Shown piece by piece: positions 5,672 to 13,236 of a stretch of 21,330 bases of DNA. Both the position numbers and the translations under genes were made by a program. This DNA comes from a virus. Location of the stretch: the IMG/VR virus record IMGVR_UViG_3300009308_000013, positions 1 through 21,330 of that record. The stretch is one strand, 5' to 3'. Positions within the stretch are counted from its first letter, which is position 1, and every line of letters starts with the position of its first letter. The notes beneath the pieces were generated by a model that worked only from the letters and a program-made list of their open reading frames with translations, had not been told where the DNA came from and searched no databases.

Positions 5672-5899
5672 ATGACGAAACAAGTAATAAATGCTAACTT
5701 GCTAGAGTCTCTAATGGTTTTGAAAGGTTATAAGAGTCGCGCGCAATTTGCAAAGGCTTTAAATATTTCAGTATCGACGATTCACAACATGATAAACGGC
5801 ATTAACGCTCCGTCCGGAACATTGATTAACGCAATCTACAAACAACTAGACCTAACACCAGATGAATTAGCAAAAATATTCTTTGGGGAGGATAAATGA
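5672..5899 (+). CDS. XRE/Cro-type HTH regulator, first early gene
   Basis: A 75-residue protein consisting almost only of an XRE-type helix-turn-helix domain. The recognisable core is SRAQFAKALNISVSTIHNMI (about residues 22-41), then the NGINAPSGTLINAIYKQLDL segment of helices 4-5. The ATG at 5672 was chosen because AGGTGA (5658-5663) lies eight bases upstream; the in-frame GTG at 5660 is inside that site. As first gene behind the operator-rich region at 5575-5640 it is a Cro-like or autoregulating early regulator by position. There is no second (peptidase or oligomerisation) domain, so it is not a classical CI-type repressor. Confidence 0.85.
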   Translation: MTKQVINANLLESLMVLKGYKSRAQFAKALNISVSTIHNMINGINAPSGTLINAIYKQLDLTPDELAKIFFGEDK

Positions 5900-5901
5900 T
5901 A

Positions 5902-6015
5902 ATGACAGATTGGTGGGCATTCGGGTTATTCGGGGTAGCAGTGTTGTCAATGTTCGCAAGTTGTTTCGTGATAGACGTAGTAGAAAAGAGGAAATGGAAG
6001 AGGGGTGTAAAATGA
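5902..6015 (+). CDS. Small single-pass membrane protein
   Basis: A 37-residue ORF, MTDWWAFGLFGVAVLSMF... ending KRKWKRGVK. Residues 4-25 form one hydrophobic membrane segment (about 20 residues), followed by a strongly basic tail, predicting an N-out/C-in topology. GGGGAGG ends ten bases before ATG 5902; an in-frame ATG at 5896 overlaps the previous stop (ATGA) but is only four bases from the site. Its own stop overlaps the ATG of the next gene (6012-6015). Spacing, signal and coding overlap support a real gene. The function is unknown; small early membrane proteins of phages are often involved in host takeover or exclusion. Confidence 0.65.
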   Translation: MTDWWAFGLFGVAVLSMFASCFVIDVVEKRKWKRGVK

Positions 6016-6233
6016 CGACGTTCAGTTGCGGCGAAAGAATAAACAACCTCATTGAAGAAGGCTTTATCGATGAAAAAGGTAAACCGTTAAAATGTCAGAA
6101 CTGCGAAGGCGAAGACCTCGAAGAATACGGTCATTGCTACGAAGATAATCACTTCTTGGTCGAGTATCAAGTGAGTTGCAAGAAATGTTATCACAATACA
6201 GGCTTGTGGGCATACGGTCATTGGGAAGTCTGA
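6012..6233 (+). CDS. Small zinc-ribbon protein
   Basis: A 73-residue protein with two cysteine pairs, CQNCEGE (28-31) and CKKC (56-59), about 25 residues apart, the spacing of a zinc ribbon. Further Cys6 and Cys42 are present. The body is acidic and polar. The ATG at 6012 has AGAGGGGTG upstream and overlaps the stop of the membrane protein gene; a longer frame upstream of 6012 exists but has no support. The family is not recognised. A nucleic-acid or protein-binding role is typical of such ribbons but unproven here. Confidence 0.75.
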   Translation: MTTFSCGERINNLIEEGFIDEKGKPLKCQNCEGEDLEEYGHCYEDNHFLVEYQVSCKKCYHNTGLWAYGHWEV

Positions 6234-6269
6234 TATCGGCGCATAAAACGTAAAAGAGAGGGGTTAAGC

Positions 6270-6482
6270 ATGGAGTTCAAAAACTACTTTATGGGCGAAT
6301 GGGTAAAGCACAATGACAATGCATGTGACGCGTTGAAAGAGTACGATTCTAACGCGGACTATGTGAACAGTCCATATGCTTACATGCAGGAAGTAGCCAT
6401 TAAATACAGCGTGACAATAGTTGAAATGAAAGAACATTGGAAGTGTATCGAAAAAACGAATCAGTATCGAACGCGAACATAA
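6270..6482 (+). CDS. Hypothetical early protein
   Basis: A 70-residue, mostly helical, soluble protein, MEFKNYFMGEWVKHNDNACD at the N-terminus. It has a strong ribosome binding site (AAGAGAGGGG) about seven bases before the ATG. It lies between the zinc-ribbon gene and the recombination module, in the same direction and presumably the same transcript. I do not recognise a family or motif. Confidence 0.65.
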   Translation: MEFKNYFMGEWVKHNDNACDALKEYDSNADYVNSPYAYMQEVAIKYSVTIVEMKEHWKCIEKTNQYRTRT

Positions 6483-6516
6483 ACCGCAACAACTAAATCC
6501 TAAGGGGGAGCAAACA

Positions 6517-8034
6517 ATGAAAATCAGATTCAAAAAACTTAAATTAGTAAACTTCAAAAATCACAAGGACTTAACGGTAGACTTCGGAGAACGTACAGAA
6601 ATCAAAGGTGATAACGGGCAGGGTAAAAGTACAGTCGGTGAAGCTATCTCATTCTTAACATATGGATTGGACTTGGTGGGTGGCAAGTTAGACCCTACCC
6701 CTACAACGTATGAAGCCGATGAAACTCTATCCGAACTATTGCTCGAAGTTGACGGAAAAGATGTTCTGTTGGGCCGCAGTGTGGTTAAGGGAGTAAACAA
6801 GTTTTTCATTAACGAAGTACCGAGCAAGGCGGCTGAATTCAACGAGGTAATCGAGAAAATAGTAGACGACAAAAACTTATTCTTGTCATTGTTCAATCCG
6901 ACTTTCTTCTCTACGTTGCACTGGGAAAAACAACGTGAAATGATTTTGAAATATGTACCAGCACCAGTTAACAAAGAAGTATTCAAGGTTATGACCAAGC
7001 CGCAAGCTGATAAACTGAAAGTATTGGTTAAAAAGCATTCACTCGAAGACTTGGAAAAGGTTCATAGAGTGAATAAAACGAAGTTGGACAAGTCGTATAT
7101 CGCAGCACAGAGTCGAACTAAGACACTGAAAGAACAATTGGACCAAGAAGCGCCGACAGTCCCGTTCGAATCGTTAACTTTGGAAAAAGCAGATTGGGAA
7201 ACAAAACGGAACACTGTCGAAAAATCAATGGAAGTCTACCAAGAAACAAACGCCAAAAGAAATGTATTACAGAATAAAGTAAACGCAATGTCTCATGAAC
7301 GTGACAGTTTAAAAAACGACTTCATCCGCATGAAAGCGGAAGAAATCCAAAGCACTTGCCGAGTATGTAAACAAGACCTACAGGAAGATGCAGTAAGCGC
7401 GGTAGAAGCGGAAAAAGAACAACGGTTGTCCAAGGTTAGGGAAATGCACAAAGCCTCCATAGCGGCTCGTAAGGCGTTAGAAGACGAGTTAACAGAAATA
7501 GAATACGTGGACGTATCCGAACAATTGGAACTAGCACGCAACGCTCAATTCGAGATTGAAAAGATTAACCGCGAATTGGACAAGCACGAAAGGACAAAAG
7601 GACTTCTGCAAACAGTGAACGAGGCAACCGTTTCCGAAAAAGAAACACTGTTGGAACTAAACGAATCTATCTTCATCATCGACGCAATCAAAGAGTTCAA
7701 ATCGAAAGAGGCGGAGTTGCAATCCGAAAAAGTACAAGGTCTATTTTCTAATCTATCTATCAAACTATTCGAGAGAGTCAAGACTACTGGCGAGGACAAG
7801 CCGACGTTCGTAGTTCAGATGGACGGTAAAGACTATGCGAAACTATCATTCTCAGAAAAGACGAAAGCAGGCTTGGAGTTGCGTGACGTTTTATCAGAAC
7901 AAAGCGAGATCATCGCTCCTTGTTTTATAGACAATGCAGAAACAATTACAACATTCAAAGCACCAAGCGGGCAACTTATAACTGCTAGAGTCGTTGCAGG
8001 ACAAGAACTGACAATTGAAACGGAGGAGAATTGA
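6517..8034 (+). CDS. Rad50/SbcC/RecF-like AAA ATPase with zinc hook (recombination module)
   Basis: A 505-residue SMC-type ABC ATPase. It has Walker A GDNGQGKST (31-39) in the context LVNFKNHKDLTVDFGER, typical of RecF/SbcC/Rad50 N-termini. Two coiled-coil stretches (about 170-280 and 290-400) flank a CRVC zinc-hook motif (281-284). The C-terminal half carries an ABC-signature-like LSFSEKTKAGLEL (443-455) and a Walker-B-like PCFIDNAE (468-475). It is about half the length of SbcC because the coiled coil is short. In Walker B the second acidic residue is preceded by Asn-Ala instead of the usual 'DE', so catalysis may differ. The gene directly precedes recT, separated by one base. DNA end binding or processing in recombination is inferred from family and context. 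Confidence 0.88.
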   Translation: MKIRFKKLKLVNFKNHKDLTVDFGERTEIKGDNGQGKSTVGEAISFLTYGLDLVGGKLDPTPTTYEADETLSELLLEVDGKDVLLGRSVVKGVNKFFINEVPSKAAEFNEVIEKIVDDKNLFLSLFNPTFFSTLHWEKQREMILKYVPAPVNKEVFKVMTKPQADKLKVLVKKHSLEDLEKVHRVNKTKLDKSYIAAQSRTKTLKEQLDQEAPTVPFESLTLEKADWETKRNTVEKSMEVYQETNAKRNVLQNKVNAMSHERDSLKNDFIRMKAEEIQSTCRVCKQDLQEDAVSAVEAEKEQRLSKVREMHKASIAARKALEDELTEIEYVDVSEQLELARNAQFEIEKINRELDKHERTKGLLQTVNEATVSEKETLLELNESIFIIDAIKEFKSKEAELQSEKVQGLFSNLSIKLFERVKTTGEDKPTFVVQMDGKDYAKLSFSEKTKAGLELRDVLSEQSEIIAPCFIDNAETITTFKAPSGQLITARVVAGQELTIETEEN

Positions 8035-8035
8035 T

Positions 8036-8917
8036 ATGAACAACAACAACCAACTAATGCTAACACCGGAAATTACAGAAGCCTTTGCACCGGCGGTACT
8101 GGACGTAATCAAAAACACACTAGCACCAAACTCGACTAACCAAGAATTTGTTTTGTTCGCACACAAAGCGGCAAGCTACGGATTAGACCCATTCAAAAAT
8201 GAAATCTTCTTTATCAAGTACGGCAACACGGCTCGGATCCAGTTCGCAGCAGAAGCGTATCTTTCAAAGGCGAGAGAAAAAGAAGGGTTCCAACCACCCG
8301 ACACGCAAATGGTCCACGAAAATGACGAATTCAAAATTACGATGAACAACGAAACTAAGCAACTTGAAGTTACTCAGCACGAAATAGGATTCCCAAGAGG
8401 CAAGATAATCGGCGCTTATTCAATCGCATACCGTGACAACTACAAGCCTGTAACGGTTGTAATGGACATTGACGAGGTGGCTCACATGTTCACAGGGCAG
8501 AACAAAGCTAACTGGAATAGTTGGACAAGCGACATGTTTGGAAAGCACGTACAGCAACGAGCACTGAAACGTCAATACGGGTTAAACTTCGATGACGAAA
8601 CGATATCAAAAGACGGTGAAGGTGTTCCCGGATATCAACCCGAACGCAAGGACATTACACCGAAACAAGAAATTGTTGAACAGCCGAAAGTGGCAGAGGT
8701 TGACCCGAACGAGGCATTGAAAAAAGATGTCTATTCCAAAATGAGAAAGTTAGGTATCACAACAAAGGGCGCGGCGAAAAAGTACATGACTGATAACGCG
8801 GCGGGCTTGGACATCGAAACGGCGACAGAGGCGGAACTAATCGGCTTCATTGATTTGCTAAACATGAACTTGGATTTGCTGGATGTACAACAAAGCGACG
8901 CTGACGCTGAACTTTAA
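8036..8917 (+). CDS. recT: RecT-family single-strand annealing protein
   Basis: A 293-residue recombinase of the RecT/Redbeta superfamily. The conserved core is visible as EFVLFAHKAASYGLDPFKNE (37-56), followed by IFFIKYG and the FAAEAYLSKAREKEGF region (70-85). The later block DIDEVAHMFTGQNKANWNSW and MFGKHVQQRALKRQYG matches the end of the family core. Such proteins anneal complementary single strands and drive phage homologous recombination. Residues from about 225 onward form an extra helical C-terminal module. GGAGGAG lies seven bases before ATG 8036; an upstream in-frame TTG (8015) would erase this spacing. The neighbours (ATPase before, MBL hydrolase after) probably provide the partner nuclease function. 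Confidence 0.92.
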   Translation: MNNNNQLMLTPEITEAFAPAVLDVIKNTLAPNSTNQEFVLFAHKAASYGLDPFKNEIFFIKYGNTARIQFAAEAYLSKAREKEGFQPPDTQMVHENDEFKITMNNETKQLEVTQHEIGFPRGKIIGAYSIAYRDNYKPVTVVMDIDEVAHMFTGQNKANWNSWTSDMFGKHVQQRALKRQYGLNFDDETISKDGEGVPGYQPERKDITPKQEIVEQPKVAEVDPNEALKKDVYSKMRKLGITTKGAAKKYMTDNAAGLDIETATEAELIGFIDLLNMNLDLLDVQQSDADAEL

Positions 8918-8934
8918 TAACAACTAAAACATGC

Positions 8935-8960
8935 ATACCGCGGGCGGATGTTCGCGGTAT
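8935..8960 (+). promoter_or_regulatory. RNA hairpin in front of the YopX-like gene
   Basis: ATACCGCG (8935-8942) and CGCGGTAT (8953-8960) form a perfect 8-bp GC-rich stem with a 10-base loop. It ends three bases before the AAGGAGG site of the next gene and has no T-run, so it is not a standard terminator. It could be an mRNA stabilising or processing structure, or a protein-binding site. Confidence 0.6.
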
Positions 8961-8977
8961 AGCAAGGAGGGCTACTT

Positions 8978-9310
8978 GTGAGAGAAATGAAATTCCGCGC
9001 ATGGGACGGCAAAGAAATGAGATTAGCATTTGATTTAACGCAGAACCCTAAGTATTGGTGGGAAGGGAATAGGGATTATCCACTTACGCAATACACAGGT
9101 TTGAAAGACAAGAACGGGCAGGAGATTTACGAGGGCGACGTATTAGACTACAAGTGGAAATCATCGAATAGCGATTTATTGATTGTTGAGTGGTCGGAAG
9201 CGGATGCATGTTTCTTAATGGGAGGGGTTAGAACCGATTATGCGATTGCGTATGGCGAGGTTATCGGAAATATATATCAAAACCCCGAATTGCTAGGCAC
9301 AAAATTATGA
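8978..9310 (+). CDS. YopX-family protein
   Basis: A 110-residue protein with the YopX family hallmarks: the start MREMKFRAWDGKEM, the middle QYTGLKDKNGQEIYEGDVLD (about 46-65) and the end GEVIGNIYQNPELL. YopX proteins are common in phages of Firmicutes and have no established function; the fold includes a small beta barrel. The start is GTG at 8978, with AAGGAGG (8964-8970) seven bases upstream; the family consensus 'MREIKFRAWD' supports this start. Its stop overlaps the next gene's start (ATGA). Confidence 0.9.
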   Translation: MREMKFRAWDGKEMRLAFDLTQNPKYWWEGNRDYPLTQYTGLKDKNGQEIYEGDVLDYKWKSSNSDLLIVEWSEADACFLMGGVRTDYAIAYGEVIGNIYQNPELLGTKL

Positions 9311-10056
9311 AAGTAGACATACTCGCAAGTGGTTCTGCTGGCAACGCAATAGCCATTACAAGCGGATTTACAACGATACTCATTGACTGTGGCATTGCCA
9401 AGACGAAGATTGAAAAAGCATTAATGAATGTCGACATCGAACCAAGCGCCGTGGAAGCAATACTAATCTCCCACGCCCACGGCGACCACATCAAAGGGCT
9501 TGCGATAGCCAACAAATATCACATACCTGTATACGCAAGTGAGGGTGAATGGAACAAGATTAAGGGCATAAACGAAGACTTGCAAAGGTTTTGCAGAGAC
9601 AAACACATTAATCTGATTGGTGATTGGTTCATCGTTAAAGGCTTCAAGACTCATCACGACTCATTTGAACCACTCGGGTACGCCATAACAAACGTTGAGG
9701 GTTCTTCCAAAGTCTCTGTATGCCTAGACACCGGATTGGTAGACAAGGACATGATAGAGGAAATGAAGGGTTCTGACGTGTACGTAATTGAATCAAACCA
9801 CGACCCTAAGATGGTCGAAGCTTCAAGCTATCCGAACAGCGTAAAAACAAGAATACTTTCACACGTTGGGCATCTGAGCAATCAGCAGACGGCAGACGCA
9901 CTCTTTCAACTAATCGAGGGTAAAGGTGAAACTATCTATCTATCACATCTGAGCAACAAGAACAACATGCCAGGACTGGCGAGAATGACCGTAATGAAGA
10001 AGTTAAAAGAAAAAGGTTTCGTTGCAGGAAAACATTATCACTTGGAGGTAGTTTGA
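9307..10056 (+). CDS. MBL-fold metallo-hydrolase (WalJ/YycJ-like), probable nuclease
   Basis: A 249-residue metallo-beta-lactamase fold protein. The main metal-binding motif HAHGDH is at residues 56-61, following the strand ILIDCGIAKTKIEKAL typical of the WalJ/YycJ group. Later metal ligand candidates lie in FKTHHDSFEPLGY (about 114-126), CLDTGLVD and SHVGHLSN. The chromosomal relatives are reported to have exonuclease activity on DNA. In phage recombination modules, RecT usually has an exonuclease partner; no YqaJ-type exonuclease is seen here, so this protein may fill that role together with the zinc-hook ATPase (inference). It starts by ATGA overlap with the YopX-like gene. Confidence 0.88.
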   Translation: MKVDILASGSAGNAIAITSGFTTILIDCGIAKTKIEKALMNVDIEPSAVEAILISHAHGDHIKGLAIANKYHIPVYASEGEWNKIKGINEDLQRFCRDKHINLIGDWFIVKGFKTHHDSFEPLGYAITNVEGSSKVSVCLDTGLVDKDMIEEMKGSDVYVIESNHDPKMVEASSYPNSVKTRILSHVGHLSNQQTADALFQLIEGKGETIYLSHLSNKNNMPGLARMTVMKKLKEKGFVAGKHYHLEVV

Positions 10057-10320
10057 ATGTTCATAAGCGCTAAGAGACTAGCAAAAATGATAACTGATAT
10101 TAATAGAATAGAAGAAATAAGTCGAAAGCACAAAGCCGTCGCGAAAGAAGTTCTCATTAGCGAGGTCGCCGAAGAGATAACGGAACGTCTCAATAAATGG
10201 GTTGATGCTCCTTATTCAGAAAAAGTGACACCTCAGCAAGACATCGAACGTTTCGCGTTAGAACTTGCGGAGTACTTCATCCAAAGGTCTGGTAAAAACA
10301 GCGCTATGCGAGACTATTAA
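10057..10320 (+). CDS. Hypothetical helical protein
   Basis: An 87-residue, probably all-helical soluble protein beginning MFISAKRLAKMITDINRIEE. GGAGG lies eight bases before the ATG, and the gene directly follows the MBL hydrolase. It is the last gene of the recombination block before the short promoter-like gap at 10321-10400. No motif is recognised. Confidence 0.65.
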   Translation: MFISAKRLAKMITDINRIEEISRKHKAVAKEVLISEVAEEITERLNKWVDAPYSEKVTPQQDIERFALELAEYFIQRSGKNSAMRDY

Positions 10321-10349
10321 AATATATACCGAAATATTGGAAATAAAAC

Positions 10350-10378
10350 TTGTAATCTATCATAACTAGTGATAATAT
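10350..10378 (+). promoter_or_regulatory. Possible promoter for the replication genes
   Basis: TTGTAA (10350-10355) and TAATAT (10373-10378) lie 17 bases apart in an AT-rich 80-base gap. Each box has about four matches to consensus. A weak inverted repeat TATCA...TGATA lies in the spacer. The call is tentative. Confidence 0.35.
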
Positions 10379-10401
10379 GTAATAGAAAGGTGGTTGAGGC
10401 A

Positions 10402-10575
10402 TTGGAAGAGTTACTGACAATGAAAGAAATGGCTGAGTTATTGAAAGTTAGTGAACCTACTTTAATCAATTGGAGAAAACGAGGCATGCCGTTTCGCAAA
10501 GTTGGACATGGTGTAAGGTTCGAGAAAAGTAAGGCGTTGCAATGGGTGGAGGAACAAGCGGCTGAAAAGGAATAA
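10402..10575 (+). CDS. Excisionase/MerR-like HTH protein
   Basis: A 57-residue winged-helix-like DNA-binding protein, MEELLTMKEMAELLKVSEPT then LINWRKRGMPFRKVG and VRFEKSKALQWVEEQ. This is the HTH_17 (excisionase/MerR-like) pattern: helix 'TMKEMAELLKVSEPTLINWRKRG' (in parts), a wing with G-x-x-V-R-F and a final 'LQWVEE' helix. The start is TTG 10402, since GAAAGGTGG (10385-10393) lies eight bases upstream; an ATG at 10369 has no site. The place just before the initiator gene, with no integrase nearby, favours a role in replication or transcription control over excision. Confidence 0.8.
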   Translation: MEELLTMKEMAELLKVSEPTLINWRKRGMPFRKVGHGVRFEKSKALQWVEEQAAEKE

Positions 10576-10591
10576 AGGTGAGGTGGATTTA

Positions 10592-11440
10592 ATGGCAGAA
10601 GTGGAAGGAGGTTATATCCTTCTATCGAGGAAGTTAGTAGAAAGCGAGATATGGGACAAGCCACCAATATACTTAAAAGTTTGGATGTACATTTTGACGA
10701 AAGCGCAACACAAGCCGTATAAGAATTTGGATCGTGGCGAGTTGTTGATAAGCATTCCCGAACTGATTGAAGTGTGTAGCTACAAGGTTGGTTACAGAAT
10801 CGAGAAGCCATCTAAGACGCAAATATTCAACATTTTAGAGTGGTTACGAAATTCTCATGAAGGTGCGAATGAAGACAACACGAACGGGGCTATGATTCAT
10901 ACTACGAAGACAACGCGGGGGATGGTCGTTAAAGTGCGTAACTACAAGGTTTATCAAGACCCTAAGAACTACGAACGGAACGCAGAACGGAACGACGAAG
11001 AAACTATGAACGGAACAATGGTAGAACGACAGGCTGACACTATAAACAAGAATGATAAGAATGATAAGAATGATAAGAAAGAGACTCCTAGTCCTAAACA
11101 AGTTTATGACGAAGACTCGATTCCGTTTCGGTTAAGTAATTATCTATACAGGAAAATACTGATTAATAACCCAGAACACAAACAACCTAATATCCAATCG
11201 TGGTCAGACGATTTCAGAAAGTTGATTGAGTTGGACAAACGCACACCGAAAGAAATTGGCGAGGTTATAGATTTCGCTCAATCGGACAGCTTCTGGTCAA
11301 CCAACATATTGTCTGCGTCTAAATTGAGAAAGCAATATGATGCTTTGAATATGAAAAGAAAACAAGTAGGACAAGCTGAGCACCAGAAGACCGAAAAACC
11401 TAAAGCATTTGTGGAAGATTTGACGGAGGGTGAACACTGA
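10592..11440 (+). CDS. Phage replisome organiser / replication initiator
   Basis: A 282-residue initiator. The N-terminal domain (about 5-100) begins GGYILLSRKLVESEIWDKP and includes YLKVWMYILTKAQH, GELLISIPELIE and SKTQIFNILEWLRN. This is the winged-helix pattern of the phage replisome organiser N-terminal family. A hydrophilic linker (about 125-175) includes the repeated Asn-Asp-Lys residues encoded by the 9-bp repeats. The C-terminal part has FWSTNILSASKLRKQYDAL, the helix seen at the end of many Gram-positive phage initiators, likely the helicase or loader contact. The ATG at 10592 follows AGGTGG; the GTG at 10583 lies inside that site. A DnaB-type helicase follows by overlap (TGATG). The probable origin lies in its linker-coding part. 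Confidence 0.85.
   Translation: MAEVEGGYILLSRKLVESEIWDKPPIYLKVWMYILTKAQHKPYKNLDRGELLISIPELIEVCSYKVGYRIEKPSKTQIFNILEWLRNSHEGANEDNTNGAMIHTTKTTRGMVVKVRNYKVYQDPKNYERNAERNDEETMNGTMVERQADTINKNDKNDKNDKKETPSPKQVYDEDSIPFRLSNYLYRKILINNPEHKQPNIQSWSDDFRKLIELDKRTPKEIGEVIDFAQSDSFWSTNILSASKLRKQYDALNMKRKQVGQAEHQKTEKPKAFVEDLTEGEH
10973..11016. repeat. Iteron-like repeats GAACGGAAC x3 in the initiator gene
   Basis: Identical 9-mers GAACGGAAC at 10973-10981, 10985-10993 and 11008-11016 (start-to-start distances 12 and 23). They lie in the linker-coding part of the replisome organiser gene, as lambda-type origins lie inside O-like genes, and are candidate initiator-binding iterons. Confidence 0.6.
11048..11079. 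repeat. AT-rich tandem 9-bp repeats (candidate unwinding element)
   Basis: AAGAATGAT occurs three times in perfect tandem (11048-11074) plus five bases of a fourth. It encodes the repeated Asn-Asp-Lys of the initiator linker. It lies 32 bases after the GAACGGAAC repeats, so the pair resembles iterons beside an easily melted element. Confidence 0.65.
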
Positions 11441-12672
11441 TGAACGTAGAGGATGCAGTCATAGGGACGCTGATAAGAGAACCGCATTTACTGAATGACA
11501 TAACGTTAAGTGTAGGTCACTTCCAAGGTGTGCATAATCGCAATACCTATGAAGTTATGAAAGACTTGCAAGCTAAAGGTAACTCAATAGATTTGATAAC
11601 GCTTATGAGCGCTAACCCCGATAAAGACTTAGGCGGCATATCGAGACTGAATGACATAGCTAGGTTGTCCAATCCGTTAAAGATGGACACATATGTAAAT
11701 ATGGTTCTCGATTCGTGGAGAGAACGCGAGAAGCTTCAACTGCTCCACAGAGCCGTTCAAGAGGATTGGGGTATAGAAGTTATCACAACCGAGTTGAACA
11801 GGCTACACGAGGACAAGACGACCGACAGGAAGAGTATTAAAGAGTTACTAGCGGCCGTGTACGAAGATCCTTGGAACGAGAAGAAAGATGCCGACGGAAT
11901 TGATGTGGGAATGGAAAACTTGCAAAAGATATTAAAAGGGCTACGCAAGACGGAATTAATATTCATAGGCGCTCGTCCCTCGATGGGGAAAACAGACGTA
12001 ATGTTAAAATTGGCAAAGAGCGCCGGAGGCAAAGGTGTAATCCCTGTAATCCACTCACTTGAAATGAGTGCGGAAAGTTTGCGCGATAGATTAATTGCCG
12101 AAGAAGGTAGATTCAACAGGTCGCGGATGACGAATACTAACAAACTGCTAACAGATAAACAGAAAGATGAATGGGCAGGGACGTTGGAAAGAGTCGGGAG
12201 CACAAGGATCGAGATATTCGACAAGCCGCGTCAAACTGTTGCCGAAATAAGAATGAAGACTCGGAAGATAAAAAACGAGAATCCGGATAAAGATTTAATT
12301 GTCCTAGTAGACTACTTGACGATAATAAGGCCAGCCGCAGGAAGTGGGACCAGTGTGCATCATAACATTGGCGACATATGCAACGACTTGAAAGAACTGG
12401 CTAAAGAGTTTGATTGCCCCGTCGTTTGTCTGGCTCAACTAAGTCGGGGACTAGAGCAACGTCCGAACAAAAGACCGATGATGTCCGATCTTAGGGAGTC
12501 TGGCGGTATTGAAGAAGCGGCGGACGTAGTTATGTTCCTTTATCGCGAAGCTTACTACGACGAAGAAACAAGTTCCCCAAGAGTGATGGAAATAAACGTA
12601 GCCAAGCAACGCAACGGTGCTACAGGGACGGTATTCGTGGACTACGACAAGAGTACAGGGGTGTTGATATGA
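11440..12672 (+). CDS. dnaB: DnaB-type replicative helicase
   Basis: A 410-residue hexameric-helicase family protein. The N-terminal domain (about 1-100) starts MNVEDAVIGTLIREPHLLND, as in DnaB. The RecA-like C-terminal domain has Walker A GARPSMGKT (177-185), the SLEMS block (206-210), Walker B LIVLVDYL (286-293), the LAQLSRGLEQR motif and an arginine-finger region near AKQRNGATG. It is somewhat shorter than host DnaB (about 450). It would unwind the fork in the 5' to 3' direction. The ATG overlaps the initiator stop (TGATG), with GGAGG ten bases upstream. No DnaC-like loader is found next to it, so the replisome organiser may load it directly or use the host loader. Confidence 0.93.
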   Translation: MNVEDAVIGTLIREPHLLNDITLSVGHFQGVHNRNTYEVMKDLQAKGNSIDLITLMSANPDKDLGGISRLNDIARLSNPLKMDTYVNMVLDSWREREKLQLLHRAVQEDWGIEVITTELNRLHEDKTTDRKSIKELLAAVYEDPWNEKKDADGIDVGMENLQKILKGLRKTELIFIGARPSMGKTDVMLKLAKSAGGKGVIPVIHSLEMSAESLRDRLIAEEGRFNRSRMTNTNKLLTDKQKDEWAGTLERVGSTRIEIFDKPRQTVAEIRMKTRKIKNENPDKDLIVLVDYLTIIRPAAGSGTSVHHNIGDICNDLKELAKEFDCPVVCLAQLSRGLEQRPNKRPMMSDLRESGGIEEAADVVMFLYREAYYDEETSSPRVMEINVAKQRNGATGTVFVDYDKSTGVLI

Positions 12673-13214
12673 ACATCAATGAAACTATTAATAGTGCAGT
12701 AACAGACGATATGGAACGCATGGCATACTCACTCTTTTGGTTGGTATCTAAAAAGTTTTACAGCATGGAACAAGATGTGAATGTAGTAGATTTTTCGAAA
12801 GTTGACCACGACGAAGTAAATCAACTTATCGAGAACGACATACTTAAAATGAAAACGCCGATATTGCTCTACTCTATGTTGGTCAAGCCTAAAGTATTCA
12901 TGCTAGTCCTAGCAGCTGACGAATCAGATGCGAGAGGTTCATTCTTGCAAACTTACAAAAGGCTACCGAGTCGGATAGACGACATAACGGACAAAATAGA
13001 TATGGACTTCCACACAGAAGGCAAAGGGTACTGGAGAATAAGAGATGTCAGGAATCAAATAACCAAGTTTCCTCACACCGTAATGATATACGACAAAAAC
13101 GCAAAAAGTGCGGATCAAGTTGAACACGAATATTATCAAAAGTTTGGTAGGGTGCTGATGACGAATGAGCAGAAGCAAAAGGAATTAGAAAAAGGGGATT
13201 TACTACTCTTCTAA
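12669..13214 (+). CDS. Hypothetical protein downstream of the helicase
   Basis: A 181-residue soluble protein starting by ATGA overlap with the helicase gene. It begins MNINETINSAVTDDMERMAY and is mixed alpha/beta. No catalytic motif is recognised. It ends ELEKGDLLLF, an acidic-hydrophobic tail with a C-terminal Phe that faintly resembles the SSB tail DDDLPF. The last codons are part of a repeat found again at 13549-13575. Its tight linkage to the helicase suggests a role in DNA replication, but only by position. Confidence 0.7.
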   Translation: MNINETINSAVTDDMERMAYSLFWLVSKKFYSMEQDVNVVDFSKVDHDEVNQLIENDILKMKTPILLYSMLVKPKVFMLVLAADESDARGSFLQTYKRLPSRIDDITDKIDMDFHTEGKGYWRIRDVRNQITKFPHTVMIYDKNAKSADQVEHEYYQKFGRVLMTNEQKQKELEKGDLLLF

Positions 13215-13217
13215 AAT
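13191..13217 (+). repeat. Direct repeat copy 1 (3' end of the 181-residue gene)
   Basis: This sequence matches 13549-13575 at 23 of 27 positions; the core TTACTACTCTTCTAAAAT (13200-13217) differs by one base from the second copy. It includes the last codons and TAA stop of the gene at 12669-13214. Confidence 0.75.
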
Positions 13218-13236
13218 ATGAAAGCGGGGGAACAAA

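Noticed and set aside
10317-10811. Minus-strand frame of 164 residues opposite the excisionase-like and initiator genes
   Set aside because: It is a shadow of two recognised plus-strand genes and has no recognisable motif.
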